Shown in pieces: positions 44,236-53,210 of a stretch of DNA of 64,000 nucleotides. Each line of letters begins with the position of its first letter. The stretch's first letter is position 1. A program made the position numbers and the translations under genes. The stretch lies in the NCBI GenBank assembly GCA_963833495.1, contig CAWHYJ010000011.1, positions 186,001 to 250,000 of the forward strand, read 5' to 3'. Source of the stretch: Fodinibacter sp963833495 (GTDB lineage Bacteria; Actinomycetota; Actinomycetes; Actinomycetales; Dermatophilaceae). The notes beneath the pieces are model-generated. The model saw nothing but the letters and a program-made list of their open reading frames with translations. It was not told where the DNA came from and made no database searches.

Positions 44236-44769
44236 ATGGCACTGAACGAATCCGCACTGCTCAGGTCGGACGCACCGATGTCGTACCCACGCCGCCGAGA
44301 GGTGTTGGCAGCCCTCGCCGCCGGCACACTGACCGTCGCCGCCGGCGGTGTGCTGAACCCCGCACCCGCCACCGCCGCTACGCGTATCCCCCCGGTCACC
44401 CTGGATGAGTTCATGGAGCTGTCGCGCATCCTCACCGACCGGGAGTTCAGCCTGGACGACGAGCCGGGGGCCCTGTACCTCGCCGCGCTGGTCGCCGACC
44501 CCGCGTTCAACGCCCCCCTCCGCCAGCTCGTCCAGGACACGGTGCGCGCCGCACGGGAACCGAGGACCTTCGACGAGGTCCTTCGCAGCGGTGCGCTGCG
44601 CACCGACGCAGCGGCTCGGACCGCCCAGCAGATCCTCGTGCTCTGGTACTCCGGGCTCGTGAACGACCGAACCGCCGACTACCTGGAGGCACTCGCCTGG
44701 GAGACGGTCCCGTTCGCCAAGCCGCCAAGTACCGAGCTGGGGTTCTCGAAGTGGGATGAAGCGCCATGA
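44236..44769 (+). CDS. Sugar/gluconate dehydrogenase small subunit (FAD-SLDH type)
   Basis: The 177-residue protein has a Tat-like signal (PRRREVLAALAAGTLTVAAG, about 17-36) ending near ATAA. A helical domain of the membrane-bound FAD-dependent sorbitol/fructose/gluconate dehydrogenase small-subunit family follows (VTLDEFMELSRILTD; LVLWYSGLVNDRTADYLEAL, written here in parts). These subunits escort the GMC-type flavin subunit through the Tat pathway. The stop overlaps the large-subunit start (ATGA, 44766-44769). A cytochrome c subunit, the usual third gene, is missing from this locus. Confidence 0.85.
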   Translation: MALNESALLRSDAPMSYPRRREVLAALAAGTLTVAAGGVLNPAPATAATRIPPVTLDEFMELSRILTDREFSLDDEPGALYLAALVADPAFNAPLRQLVQDTVRAAREPRTFDEVLRSGALRTDAAARTAQQILVLWYSGLVNDRTADYLEALAWETVPFAKPPSTELGFSKWDEAP

Positions 44770-46416
44770 GCGTCGTCGCGAGCGCCGATGTCGTCATCGT
44801 CGGCTCCGGTGTTGCCGGTGCCCTGGTCGCGGACCGCCTGGTCAGGAAGGGCGTCAGCGTCGTCATCCTCGAAGCGGGGCCTCCGGTCGACCGGGACCGT
44901 GCCGTCGAGATCTTCCGCCAGGCCGCCGCCAAGGTCCCTGAGTCCCCGTACCCGTCGACCGCACACGCTCCTCGGCCCACGGTCCTGGACATCGGCGTGC
45001 CCGGCACCGGGTACTTCGTGCAGGAGGGCCCGATCGCGTTCGGCTCCACCTACGAGCGAGTCGTGGGCGGCACCACCTGGCACTGGCTCGGGAGCACGCC
45101 GCGACTGCTGGAGAGCGACTTCCGGATGAAGTCGCAGTTCGGCGTCGGGCGCGACTGGCCCCTGACGTACAAGGAGCTGGAGCCCTTCTACGTGCAGGCC
45201 GAGAAGGAGCTCGGCGTCGCCGGCGACGGCGACGAGGACCAGGGGTCACCCCGGAGCGCTGGCTTCCCGATGCCGGCGGTTCCCATCTCGTTCCTGGACA
45301 AGGTGATCGCCAAGTCCGCGGCCACCATCGGCTTGAAGGTGCTGTCAACGCCGCAGGCGAGGAACACCGAGACCTTCAACGACAGGCACCACTGCGTCGG
45401 CAACAGCAACTGCATCCCGATCTGCCCCATCGGCGCGAAGTACGACGCGATGATCCACATCGACCGGGCCGTCGAGAACGGCGCCCGGCTGATCTCGAAC
45501 GCCGTCGTGCACGAGGTGCTGCTCCGCGCTGACGGAACAGCGCGCGGAGTGCGGTTCCGGCGCCCGAACGGAACCGACGACGAGGTGACGGGTCGTGCCG
45601 TCGTCATGGCGGCCAACGCCATGGAGACGCCGAAGATCCTGCTGATGTCCAATGGCGGCGCGGGTGTCGCGAACCGCTCCGGGCAGGTCGGCCAGAACCT
45701 CATGGACCACCCCACCGTCCTGTCCTACGGGCTGTCGGCGCAGGACGAGCCGGTGTACGGACAACGCGGCCCGCTGTCGACCGCGGGCATCGAGTCACCG
45801 CGGCTGTCCCCCGCGCGCGGCCGGAAGTCGGCGTTCCGGGTCGAGATCGGCAACGACGGTTGGCGGTTCCCGATCGGTGACCCGACCTTCGAGTTCGCCC
45901 AGGGCCCGTTCCCGCGGCTGCGAGAGGGCGGTGCAGCCCTCGCCCGGCGTTGGGAGGACCACGTCGCGCACGAGATCCGGTTCGCCTCGCTCCTCGAGCA
46001 GCTGCCCGACCGGTCCAACACGATCACCCCGGCCTTCGACCTGGTCGACGACATCGGGATTCCCCGGCCGCGGATCACCTTCTCGGTCGACTCTTACACC
46101 ATGGGCGGGTTCGTCGACGCGCAGGCTCTGCACGAGCGGCTGTTCGTCGCGCTGCGGGCCAGGGAGCGCACTCACGTCGGACTTCACGTTCGGCGCGGGC
46201 CACATCATGGGCACGACGATCATGGGAACCGATCCGGCGACGTCCGTGGCGGACGGCTTCGGGCGCAGCCACGACGTCCGGAACATGTGGTTCGTCGGCA
46301 GCAGCGTGTTCCCGACCGGGGGCACGGCCAACCCGACGCTGACCTTGGCCGCGTTGGCGTTGCGGACCGAGGTCGCGCTGCGCGCGGCACTTCCGGGGCT
46401 GCCTGCGGCGACGTAG
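44766..46416 (+). pseudogene. GMC oxidoreductase (sugar dehydrogenase large subunit), frameshift near 46165
   Basis: This is the flavin-bearing subunit of a periplasmic sugar or alcohol dehydrogenase. The FAD motif ADVVIVGSGVAGALVADRLV (7-26), the GGTTWHWLG substrate-side loop and VGNSNCIPICPIGAKYDAM are intact to about residue 465. Between 46161 and 46176 the reading changes. The C-terminal catalytic part then continues in another frame: SDFTFGAGHIMGTTIMG, MWFVGSSVFPTGGTANPTLT, ending at 46416. The active-site His/Asn block lies after the shift, so the gene as read would be non-functional. The intact partner gene argues for an error or a recent event. The restored length is about 550. Confidence 0.82.
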
Positions 46417-46520
46417 GGCACGAGCTCGGACGGCACCTCGCACGACACGCGCCATCTGAGCGACGCCAGGAGCCGAGCTTCCGGAGACCCGCCACACACG
46501 TGACGGGCCACGCGTCGGCG

Positions 46521-46814
46521 CTAGTCGTCGCTGTCGCCGTACTGAGCGGCCTTCCTGCGCTCCAGCCGCCAATGGATCTCGTGCGTCTGCGGGTGGCGCC
46601 ACTCGCTCATGCGGTACTCGAAACCCGGCAGCAGCACGATGGGAATCGGTTCTTGGGACGCCGGTGCCACCGCGCCCACCACGATCTTGACGTCCACGGG
46701 GATGAACGGAGAATGGGCCGCCACAGGGCCAGTGATGATCTCCACAGGGTCTCCATAGGGCCGGGCCATGACACCGGCCGTAGCAGGCGCCGCGTCCTTA
46801 CGTCGGCGTGGCAC
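46521..46814 (-). CDS. Small hypothetical protein
   Basis: The 97-residue frame (possible alternative start ATG 46769, which would remove 15 basic residues) encodes ARPYGDPVEIITGPVAAHSP, then FIPVDVKIVVGAVAPASQEP, IPIVLLPGFEYRMSEWRHPQ, and EIHWRLERRKAAQYGDSDD. This looks like a compact beta-rich fold with Trp and Tyr residues in the second half. Codon usage is gene-like. No family was recognised. It is divergent from the promoter-like sequence at 46818, and no neighbouring gene is on the same strand. Confidence 0.5.
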   Translation of the reverse strand: MPRRRKDAAPATAGVMARPYGDPVEIITGPVAAHSPFIPVDVKIVVGAVAPASQEPIPIVLLPGFEYRMSEWRHPQTHEIHWRLERRKAAQYGDSDD

Positions 46815-46817
46815 GAT

Positions 46818-46845
46818 TTTACAAACCGTATAGACGCCGTATAGG
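46818..46845 (+). promoter_or_regulatory. Vegetative-type promoter-like sequence
   Basis: TTTACA (46818-46823), a 16-base spacer and TATAGG (46840-46845) form a good sigma-A-type pair, unusual in this GC-rich window. No long gene follows for about 590 bases. The direct repeat CCGTATAG occurs twice within it. Confidence 0.45.
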
Positions 46846-47107
46846 CTCTGTGCAGAGGGCGGCGCAATACCTCACCCCCTGCCCCGCCGTCACGAGGGCC
46901 GTCGCTCTGATCCCCAGAGCACGGACCTTCTCCACGCTCACCGTCGCAGGACGGGCCCGCGCTTTGCAGGACGAGAGAGACTCACCCATGCACAGAACCC
47001 AGGTCGGCCCGTACAACGGCTGACCCCACAGCTCCGGGGGCCGCACTGCCACAGCGCGCGGGCCCTCGGACGCACCCACAAGGCAGGCAGGGCCTCGCGG
47101 GTGCACC

Positions 47108-47142
47108 GGACCCGGTCTGCGGTGCAGGCGCAGACCGGGTCC
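47108..47142. other. Perfect 14-bp hairpin in a gene-poor stretch
   Basis: The arms GGACCCGGTCTGCG (47108-47121) and CGCAGACCGGGTCC (47129-47142) enclose a 7-base loop. It lies about 260 bases downstream of the promoter-like pair at 46818. It may terminate a short transcript. Most of 46846-47430 has no supported protein-coding gene. Confidence 0.5.
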
Positions 47143-47435
47143 ACCACCAACCAGCACCATGCGCTGCGACCGGCAGTGCCCCGCATGACCGACTGCATGC
47201 CCACGAACGTGGCGAACGGCCATCCCGGAGCCAGGCCAACCGCAGTCACGCGAGCGGCGCCAAGGTCCTCACCGCCCAGATCACCAAGCGCCGTGACTTC
47301 GCCTTCTCCGGCCCCGTCGACGCCCTCGTGGTCGGCGACACGACCTAGTTGTCACGATTCGATGATCAACCGCCAGGGACGTGACCGCCAAGACCTCGTC
47401 AGGTGGCATCAGGTGAGTGAGCACCGCTCGAGGAG

Positions 47436-47945
47436 GTCGCCATCGCTCGCAGAACCAGCAAGAGGATAGAGGACGCGGCAGCACACAGGAAGCAGATCGA
47501 GAGTCGCCTCGCCGTCGGGCAGCTGACGCTCGCGCCGCCCCGCAACGGCACGCGGAGCAGCCTGTCGCCGCAACCGCCAGGGGTTTGGTCACCTGCGGCT
47601 GGTGCGGTGCCACCGTCGCGGTCCCCAGCCGCGCACGCGTGCCGAAGTGGCGCTCGGCATCGTGCCGGCACCGCGCCTGGGAGCAGCGGCGAGCTGCGGC
47701 CTCCGGCCTCTCGGCCATCGAGGTGGTGGACCGTCCCGTCGAAGTCGTGCGAACCGTCACGAAGATCAAGAGAGTTGTCGTCGACGGACCCCAGATCGCG
47801 ACCCACGGACCGTCGAAGAGTGGTGTGCCGGCTCGAGGAACTGGCGGCCCGGCTCGACCGCGGCACGATCTGCCACCGTCAACTGCCCGTGACGCGCCCA
47901 GCCGTCGTCGCCCTCGTCGACTGCTTCAACCGACGATGGAGTTGA
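47436..47945 (+). pseudogene. Zinc-ribbon/helix protein gene with at least two frameshifts
   Basis: Three pieces of one protein type are spread over two frames. An N-terminal helix (VAIARRTSKRIEDAAAHRKQ) is in one frame. LVTCGWCGATVAVPSRARVP, followed by KWRSASCRHRAWEQRRAAAS and IEVVDRPVEVVRTVTK, is in the next. RLEELAARLDRGTICHRQLP, then VALVDCFNRRWS, returns to the first frame. The pattern matches actinobacterial proteins with a short CxxC...CxxxC zinc ribbon and a helical tail. One of the expected zinc cysteines is Arg here (KWRSASC for KWCSASC). With two compensating shifts and a lost ligand it is probably a genuine pseudogene. Confidence 0.55.
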
Positions 47946-47950
47946 CGCCC
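47936..47950 (+). repeat. 15-bp direct repeat, left copy
   Basis: ATGGAGTTGACGCCC is identical to 52291-52305. The copies lie on either side of the BTAD/STAND/WD40 gene. The left copy overlaps the end of the zinc-ribbon pseudogene. Confidence 0.6.
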
Positions 47951-48098
47951 GTCTTCGGCCTGGAGTCGAGCACAGACAACCGACTTGAGTTCCGGACGTT
48001 CGGCGCTGGCACTGCACCCGACGAGAGACGCGCCCTTTGGCCGGGCGAGGCCCGCAGTTGTGCGTTCGACCGAGGAGCTCGCGATGGTTGTGGTGTGG

Positions 48099-51000
48099 TC
48101 AGCGAGCTCCGGTTCCGCAGACGGGCCGAAAGTCGCGGTCCGGGAGGTGGTCGCGCCACTCGGCCGCGGAGAGCTCACGGCCCGCGACGGCGCAGGCCGT
48201 GCGTACCCACGTCGCGGGGTCGAGGTTCCACCGCCGCACCGGCCCGAAGTCCTGCGCCACGAGCAGGGCCGCCCCGTCCGTGGCGTACTTCACCGCGGCG
48301 TCGGCTTTCACCGAGACCGCACCGAGAAAGGCTCCGGTGTGCCCGTCCCAGCGCCCGACCCGCCCTGATGCGTCGGTTGCCCACTCGCTGCCGTCGGCTG
48401 CGAACACCGGCGCCGACCCCGCGAACGGTTGGCTGTCTGAAACGGGGGCGGCCCACCGGTTGGCGTCGACGTCGCGGAGCCCGACCGCGCCGTCCCTGGT
48501 GGTCACCGCCAGCCGTTGACCGTCCGGCGACCAGGCCAGCCCGAAGTAGTCCACGCCGAGGTCGAGAGGGTGCACCGCGCCGGAGATGGTGTCCACGAGG
48601 AATAGGCCGCCCCCGTCGACACCGGCGAGCACCTCGGCAGTCCCGGGCCGCGCATGCAGTGCGCCGTTGAGGCCGATCGGGGTTCCTCCGTGGGCGGGAG
48701 CGACGGTGATCGGCTGGCGGCGCGGCGCCAGGGTGCGAGCGTCTAGAACGTGGATGCGACCCTGGGTCGTCCCTGCGAGCAGGGTCCCCTTTGGGAGGAA
48801 CTCGGCCGAGAGCACCTCGTCCCCGGCTGGGAACGCGCGGCGGGCCACCTCCTTCAGCGTGGTGCTGTCCCAGACCGCCAGCACGTTGTCGCGGGTCTGC
48901 ACGGTGACGAGCGCGCCGTCCGTGCTCCACGCACCGTCGATCCAGGCGGCGAAGTCCTGTCGTACGTCAACGGCTCTGGACTCGACGCCGGTTACTACGT
49001 CGCGGATCGTCAGCGACGGCTTCGGGCCACCACTTGCCCGCAGAACTCGCCGGCCGTCGGGCGAGAATTTCAGAAGTCCAACATCCCTGGGGGCCGAGTC
49101 CCCACCTAGGGAGGGTAGGAAGCCGCGCTTTCCGCTGAGGTCCCAAGCCAACAGCATCCCGTCGAACGAAGCCGTGTACAGGGTGCTGCCTGCTCGGTCG
49201 AACACCGGCCACCCGCCGCCGTCGTTCTGCTCGAGCAGGACGCGCGGTTCCCCAGCGCTGATGTCCCAGACCGTGAGGGTGTCGCCCGCGGCAGCGAGTT
49301 TCGAGTCGTCGAGCGAGAAGCTGATGCGGTCGACACCGCCGACCACCGGGACCACGTGCTGCACCTTGGCCGAGATGGTGTCGACGAAGGCGAGCTGGGA
49401 GGCTGCGGCGACGGCGAGCGTGGAGCCATCGGGGGACATTGCGAAGGCGTCGTCGATGACCGCGAGGTTGAGGTCGGCGGGTGCCAGGGTCCGCAGCCTC
49501 CGTCCCGAGGGCAGCGCGGTCTCTCGCAGGAGACCGCCACCGGACGTCCACAGGGACCGCCCTCCGGCTGCCACGACGGGCCGTTCCTGCTGGTCGCCGA
49601 GGTGGAGCAGCGCCACCGGACGCTCCTTGTGGTTGAGGTCCCAGATCCCTACTAGTGCTGGGCCGTCGCCCTGGATCGTGAGTAGCGTCACCGCCAACCA
49701 GCGTGAGTCGGGGCTGATGGACGCGTTCTGTTGGGCGTAGCGCCCCGGGGGTACGCCGCCGAGCTGGTCCTGCGCGATGGTGCCGTTGGGGTTGAGCAGC
49801 ACGACCGGGGGCACGACCCCGCTCTTGACCAGGTCCGGCATCGGGGTTGCGAGGGCGGTCGAGCCGTCCGGGGCGGTGAACACGGCTGCGCCCTGGAGCT
49901 CGGCGTGGACCGCTACCGGTTCGAGCGTTTCCGCCCGGCGAACGAGCAGCCCCTTTTCCGGGGCCTGCGCGAGCACCAGACCCGAGAGCGGGTCCAGCGC
50001 CAGGCTGGCGATGCGCGGGGTGCGCGCCAGCCGGACGAGCGTCGGGGCCCGGTCGAGGGTGGCCAGGAGGTTGGCCCGGGTGTCGGGCGAATCATCGAGG
50101 CGCACACCGGCCACGGACAGCAGCAGGGCCGTGTCGAGGTCCTTGGACCGCAGCGCCTCGGCGCCGAGGCGACGGGCGTCGGAGGCCGTGGCCGCGACAT
50201 CCGCTCGCCGCGAGGCGCCCGACGCGAGCAACCCTGCGGTCGTCGCGACGAGCGCGAGGACGACGGTGGCGACCAGGCCGGCCCGAAGCCGCCGGTTGAC
50301 CCGTCGCTCCCGGCGCACCTGCTCCTCGGTCGCCCGCTGCTCGCGCTCGCCAAGTGCGGCCGATGCCGTGAGGAAGTCCTGCTCAGTGTCGGTCAGCACG
50401 GGGTGGGCCCGTTGCGCCCACTCCTGCGAACGGACCTGCCGGGCCCCTCGGTAGAGCTCGCTCTCCGGACGGCCCTGAGACTCCCAGCTCTCCGCAGCGA
50501 CGCAGAGATGGCGCATGATGCGCTGTCCGTCGACGTCGTCGTCGAGCCACGAGCGCAGCCTGGGCCACGCCACGACAAGCGATTCGTGGGCGATCTCAAC
50601 CGTGTCACCGTCCGCGCTGAGCAACCGTGCAGAGACCAGCCGTTCCACCAAATCCTTGCGCCGCCGGTCACGGTCGACAGCGCGTCGGGAGACGCGGGTC
50701 CGCACCGGGCCCCCGTCCTCGCCCGGAGTCACAAGCCGCGCCATGAGCTCACGGAGCAGCACCTGGTCGGCGACGTCCAGGGCACGGAACAGCCCTTCCG
50801 CCGACTGCGCCACAGCCTCCCGCACACCGCCGGTGGAGCGGTATGCGGCGACAGTCAGGGTGCGGCCCTCGCGCAGCTCCCACGTGCGCCTCAGGACGTG
50901 GGAGAGCAAGGGCAGCGCGCCGGGCTCACCCTCGACGTCGCGCACGAGCAGCTCGACCAGACCGTCCTCCAGCCGAAGGCCCGCCTGGGCCGCCGGGCCC

Positions 51001-52256
51001 TCGACCGCCTCACGCAGACCCTCGACGGACAAGGGTCCGAGCAGGTGCAACCCGCTTTCGACAAGGCGCGCCATGTGGGTTTGCCCCGAGAGCTCACCGA
51101 CCCGGTCTGCCCTCAGACCGAGGGCGAGAAGCCCCCCGCGCCGGTGGTGGTCGGCTAGGACCGCCAGGAACTGGCGCACCTGGTCAGGCTGGGCGGCGAA
51201 CACCTCCTCACACTGGTCCACGACAAGAGCAGTGCGACGACCCAGCCGCACCCCATCCAAGGAGGCAAGGGGCTCCGGACCCGGGGTGAGCACGGTGACG
51301 ACGGAACCGTCGGCTAAGAGGGCAGCTGCGACTCCCGCTCGCAGCAGTGAGGACTTCCCGCATCCGGACGGCCCGACGACGGCGACAACACCGGTTTCCT
51401 CGAGCCGGCGCAGGCACGCCGCGATGTCCGCCTCCCGGCCGAAGAAGGCCGCGGCGTCATCGGCCTCGTACGCGAGCAGCCCGGGATAGGGGCACTGCTC
51501 TCCGGGCGCGTCGACCGGCCACGGAGGCTCGAGCGCCGGATCGTGCCGCAACACGGCCTGCTCCAAGGCCCCGAGCGCCGGCCCGGGATCAAGCCCGAGG
51601 TCGTCAACGAGCCGGCTCCTGGCCTGCTGGAGCGTGGCCAGGGCGTCCGCCTGGCGACCACAGCGGTACTGCGCGAGGGCTAGTAAGGCCCAACGCTGCT
51701 CACGGGTCGGCTGCTCGCCCACCAGGGCGCACATCCTGGCGGCGACTTCCTCGTGGCGACCCAGCGCGAGCGCCACCTCTGCGCCGAGGTCCTCGGCGTC
51801 GCGCCGCTGTTCGACGAGCCGCCCGGCCTCGATCCGCGCCGACTCCCATTCCGCGAGGTCCACGAACGGCTCACCCCTCCAGAGGTCCGTGGCTCGAGTG
51901 AGGACGTATTGCGCACGGTCCGGCTGCCCGTCGGCGAGCAGACCTCGGGCGCGCGCGAGCAGTTCCTCGAACTGCGGTGCGTCGACCTCTTCGCGGTGGA
52001 GGTGGAGTCGGTAGCCGGCCTCCGTGGTCTCGATGGCGCTCGGACCAAGAGCCTTGCGGAGCCGGACAACGCAGCCCTGCACGACCTTGCCGGCCGACGC
52101 GGGCTGGTCGTTGCCCCACAGCGCCTCGGCGATGGTCTCAGCGCGGACGGGGGAACCCAGCCGGAGCACAAGGATCTGGAGCGCCGCCCGGTCCCGAGGA
52201 CCGAGGGACACCGCACCCCCGTCAACCTCCAGGGGACCGAGGACGCCGACCCGCAC
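48099..52256 (-). CDS. BTAD regulator - STAND ATPase - WD40 protein
   Basis: This is a 1385-residue signalling protein. Residues 1-90 form an OmpR-like DNA-binding domain (VRVGVLGPLEVDGGAVSLGP) and about 95-235 a BTAD domain, as in SARP regulators. An nSTAND ATPase follows, with Walker A GPSGCGKSS (295-303) and Walker B LVVDQCEE (about 345). One hydrophobic helix (658-680) precedes a C-terminal half of WD40-like blades (for example FSPDGRRVLRASG, AWSPDGQRLAVTTRDG). The helix suggests membrane anchoring between the ATPase and the propeller. Start GTG 52256 was chosen because VRVGVLGPLEV is the usual SARP N-terminus and an inverted repeat lies just upstream. The target genes are unknown. Confidence 0.88.
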   Translation of the reverse strand: MRVGVLGPLEVDGGAVSLGPRDRAALQILVLRLGSPVRAETIAEALWGNDQPASAGKVVQGCVVRLRKALGPSAIETTEAGYRLHLHREEVDAPQFEELLARARGLLADGQPDRAQYVLTRATDLWRGEPFVDLAEWESARIEAGRLVEQRRDAEDLGAEVALALGRHEEVAARMCALVGEQPTREQRWALLALAQYRCGRQADALATLQQARSRLVDDLGLDPGPALGALEQAVLRHDPALEPPWPVDAPGEQCPYPGLLAYEADDAAAFFGREADIAACLRRLEETGVVAVVGPSGCGKSSLLRAGVAAALLADGSVVTVLTPGPEPLASLDGVRLGRRTALVVDQCEEVFAAQPDQVRQFLAVLADHHRRGGLLALGLRADRVGELSGQTHMARLVESGLHLLGPLSVEGLREAVEGPAAQAGLRLEDGLVELLVRDVEGEPGALPLLSHVLRRTWELREGRTLTVAAYRSTGGVREAVAQSAEGLFRALDVADQVLLRELMARLVTPGEDGGPVRTRVSRRAVDRDRRRKDLVERLVSARLLSADGDTVEIAHESLVVAWPRLRSWLDDDVDGQRIMRHLCVAAESWESQGRPESELYRGARQVRSQEWAQRAHPVLTDTEQDFLTASAALGEREQRATEEQVRRERRVNRRLRAGLVATVVLALVATTAGLLASGASRRADVAATASDARRLGAEALRSKDLDTALLLSVAGVRLDDSPDTRANLLATLDRAPTLVRLARTPRIASLALDPLSGLVLAQAPEKGLLVRRAETLEPVAVHAELQGAAVFTAPDGSTALATPMPDLVKSGVVPPVVLLNPNGTIAQDQLGGVPPGRYAQQNASISPDSRWLAVTLLTIQGDGPALVGIWDLNHKERPVALLHLGDQQERPVVAAGGRSLWTSGGGLLRETALPSGRRLRTLAPADLNLAVIDDAFAMSPDGSTLAVAAASQLAFVDTISAKVQHVVPVVGGVDRISFSLDDSKLAAAGDTLTVWDISAGEPRVLLEQNDGGGWPVFDRAGSTLYTASFDGMLLAWDLSGKRGFLPSLGGDSAPRDVGLLKFSPDGRRVLRASGGPKPSLTIRDVVTGVESRAVDVRQDFAAWIDGAWSTDGALVTVQTRDNVLAVWDSTTLKEVARRAFPAGDEVLSAEFLPKGTLLAGTTQGRIHVLDARTLAPRRQPITVAPAHGGTPIGLNGALHARPGTAEVLAGVDGGGLFLVDTISGAVHPLDLGVDYFGLAWSPDGQRLAVTTRDGAVGLRDVDANRWAAPVSDSQPFAGSAPVFAADGSEWATDASGRVGRWDGHTGAFLGAVSVKADAAVKYATDGAALLVAQDFGPVRRWNLDPATWVRTACAVAGRELSAAEWRDHLPDRDFRPVCGTGAR

Positions 52257-52277
52257 GAGCCCACAGTGACGTCGGCC

Positions 52278-52310
52278 CGGGTGGGTGTCAATGGAGTTGA
52301 CGCCCACCCG
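52278..52310. repeat. Inverted repeat in front of the BTAD/STAND gene
   Basis: The 14-bp arms CGGGTGGGTGTCAA (52278-52291) and TTGACGCCCACCCG (52297-52310) have one mismatch and a 5-base centre. It lies 22 bases upstream of the GTG start, a suitable place for an operator, possibly autoregulatory. Confidence 0.6.
52291..52305 (+). repeat. 15-bp direct repeat, right copy
   Basis: It is identical to 47936-47950 (ATGGAGTTGACGCCC). It covers the centre and right arm of the inverted repeat in front of the BTAD/STAND gene. Confidence 0.6.
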
Positions 52311-52343
52311 AGAGCCCACAGCCGCGCCGGGCACGAGGCCCCG

Positions 52344-52949
52344 TCAGCCCAGCAGCGTCTCTGCGACGGAGCAGAGGTCGAATCCGCCCAGTCCGGAGAC
52401 GCCGACGGCGTCAGACTGCTCCTCGGAAACCACGACGTCGTCATCGGGGTTCTGCGGGTCAACGAGGTCGATGACCACGCTGCCGGTCGCGCGTCCCGAG
52501 TCGACCCCGAAGAGAGCTCCCGAAGGGGTGTGAACCGTGATCGTCTCCTGAGAGGTATAGGCGATCGTGAGTGTGCCGTCGGCATTCTCAGTCGTCTTGG
52601 TGTCTGCGTCGCGAACAACCTCCCGCGCCGTGAAGAACTCTCCAGTGTCGACGTTTGTGTACACGTCGTCGGTGTTGAAGCGAAGTGTGGAGTAGGTGGG
52701 GCCACTGGTGCCTCGGGTCCGCGTCTGGATCAACACGTTGATGGTGCTGTCGTGTCGGATCGGGAACGGCACGTCCATGCAGAAGCCGATGTCCTGCTCG
52801 ACATGGCCGCCGCTGAAATGGAAGTGCGTGTTGTCGAGCACCGGCTCGGCCGCCAAGGCCGCAGAGGCCGGCATCCCTACGGCGAATGCCGCGCCGCACG
52901 CGACTGCGAGGGTGCGGCGGGAACGCCGCGAGGTGAATGGGGTGGTCAT
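52344..52949 (-). CDS. Secreted hypothetical protein
   Basis: The 201-residue protein has a signal peptide (RRSRRTLAVACGAAFAVGMP, ending at ASAALAA, about residue 34). The mature part is beta-rich: PVLDNTHFHFSGGHVEQDIG, FCMDVPFPIRHDSTINVLIQ, and GGFDLCSVAETLLG at the end. Two cysteines (FCMD and DLCS) could form a disulfide. No family was recognised; the N-terminal arrangement resembles small exported proteins of actinobacteria. It lies upstream on the same strand as the BTAD/STAND regulator, with an 87-base gap holding the inverted repeat. It could be in the same transcript or simply adjacent. Confidence 0.75.
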   Translation of the reverse strand: MTTPFTSRRSRRTLAVACGAAFAVGMPASAALAAEPVLDNTHFHFSGGHVEQDIGFCMDVPFPIRHDSTINVLIQTRTRGTSGPTYSTLRFNTDDVYTNVDTGEFFTAREVVRDADTKTTENADGTLTIAYTSQETITVHTPSGALFGVDSGRATGSVVIDLVDPQNPDDDVVVSEEQSDAVGVSGLGGFDLCSVAETLLG

Positions 52950-53210
52950 GGTGGCTCCTGGATGGCAGTGGTCGAGGTTCCGGTCGGAGCCTCGGACCAC
53001 ACCGTCCCGGGGCCGGTATCAGCCGGGTATCAGCACCCGGCGTCACGGTCCAGCTGGGGCACGGAGCGATGCGCGCCCCCGGCGATCGACCCCGATATAG
53101 AGACGCACCGCCTCGCCGACGCCATCACCGCTCGTCGGTTCGAAGCCGGGTCGCTTGTGGCAAAGCGGCTCCCGCACGCTCTGCTGCCAGCCCGAACGGT
53201 GGGGCGCGAA

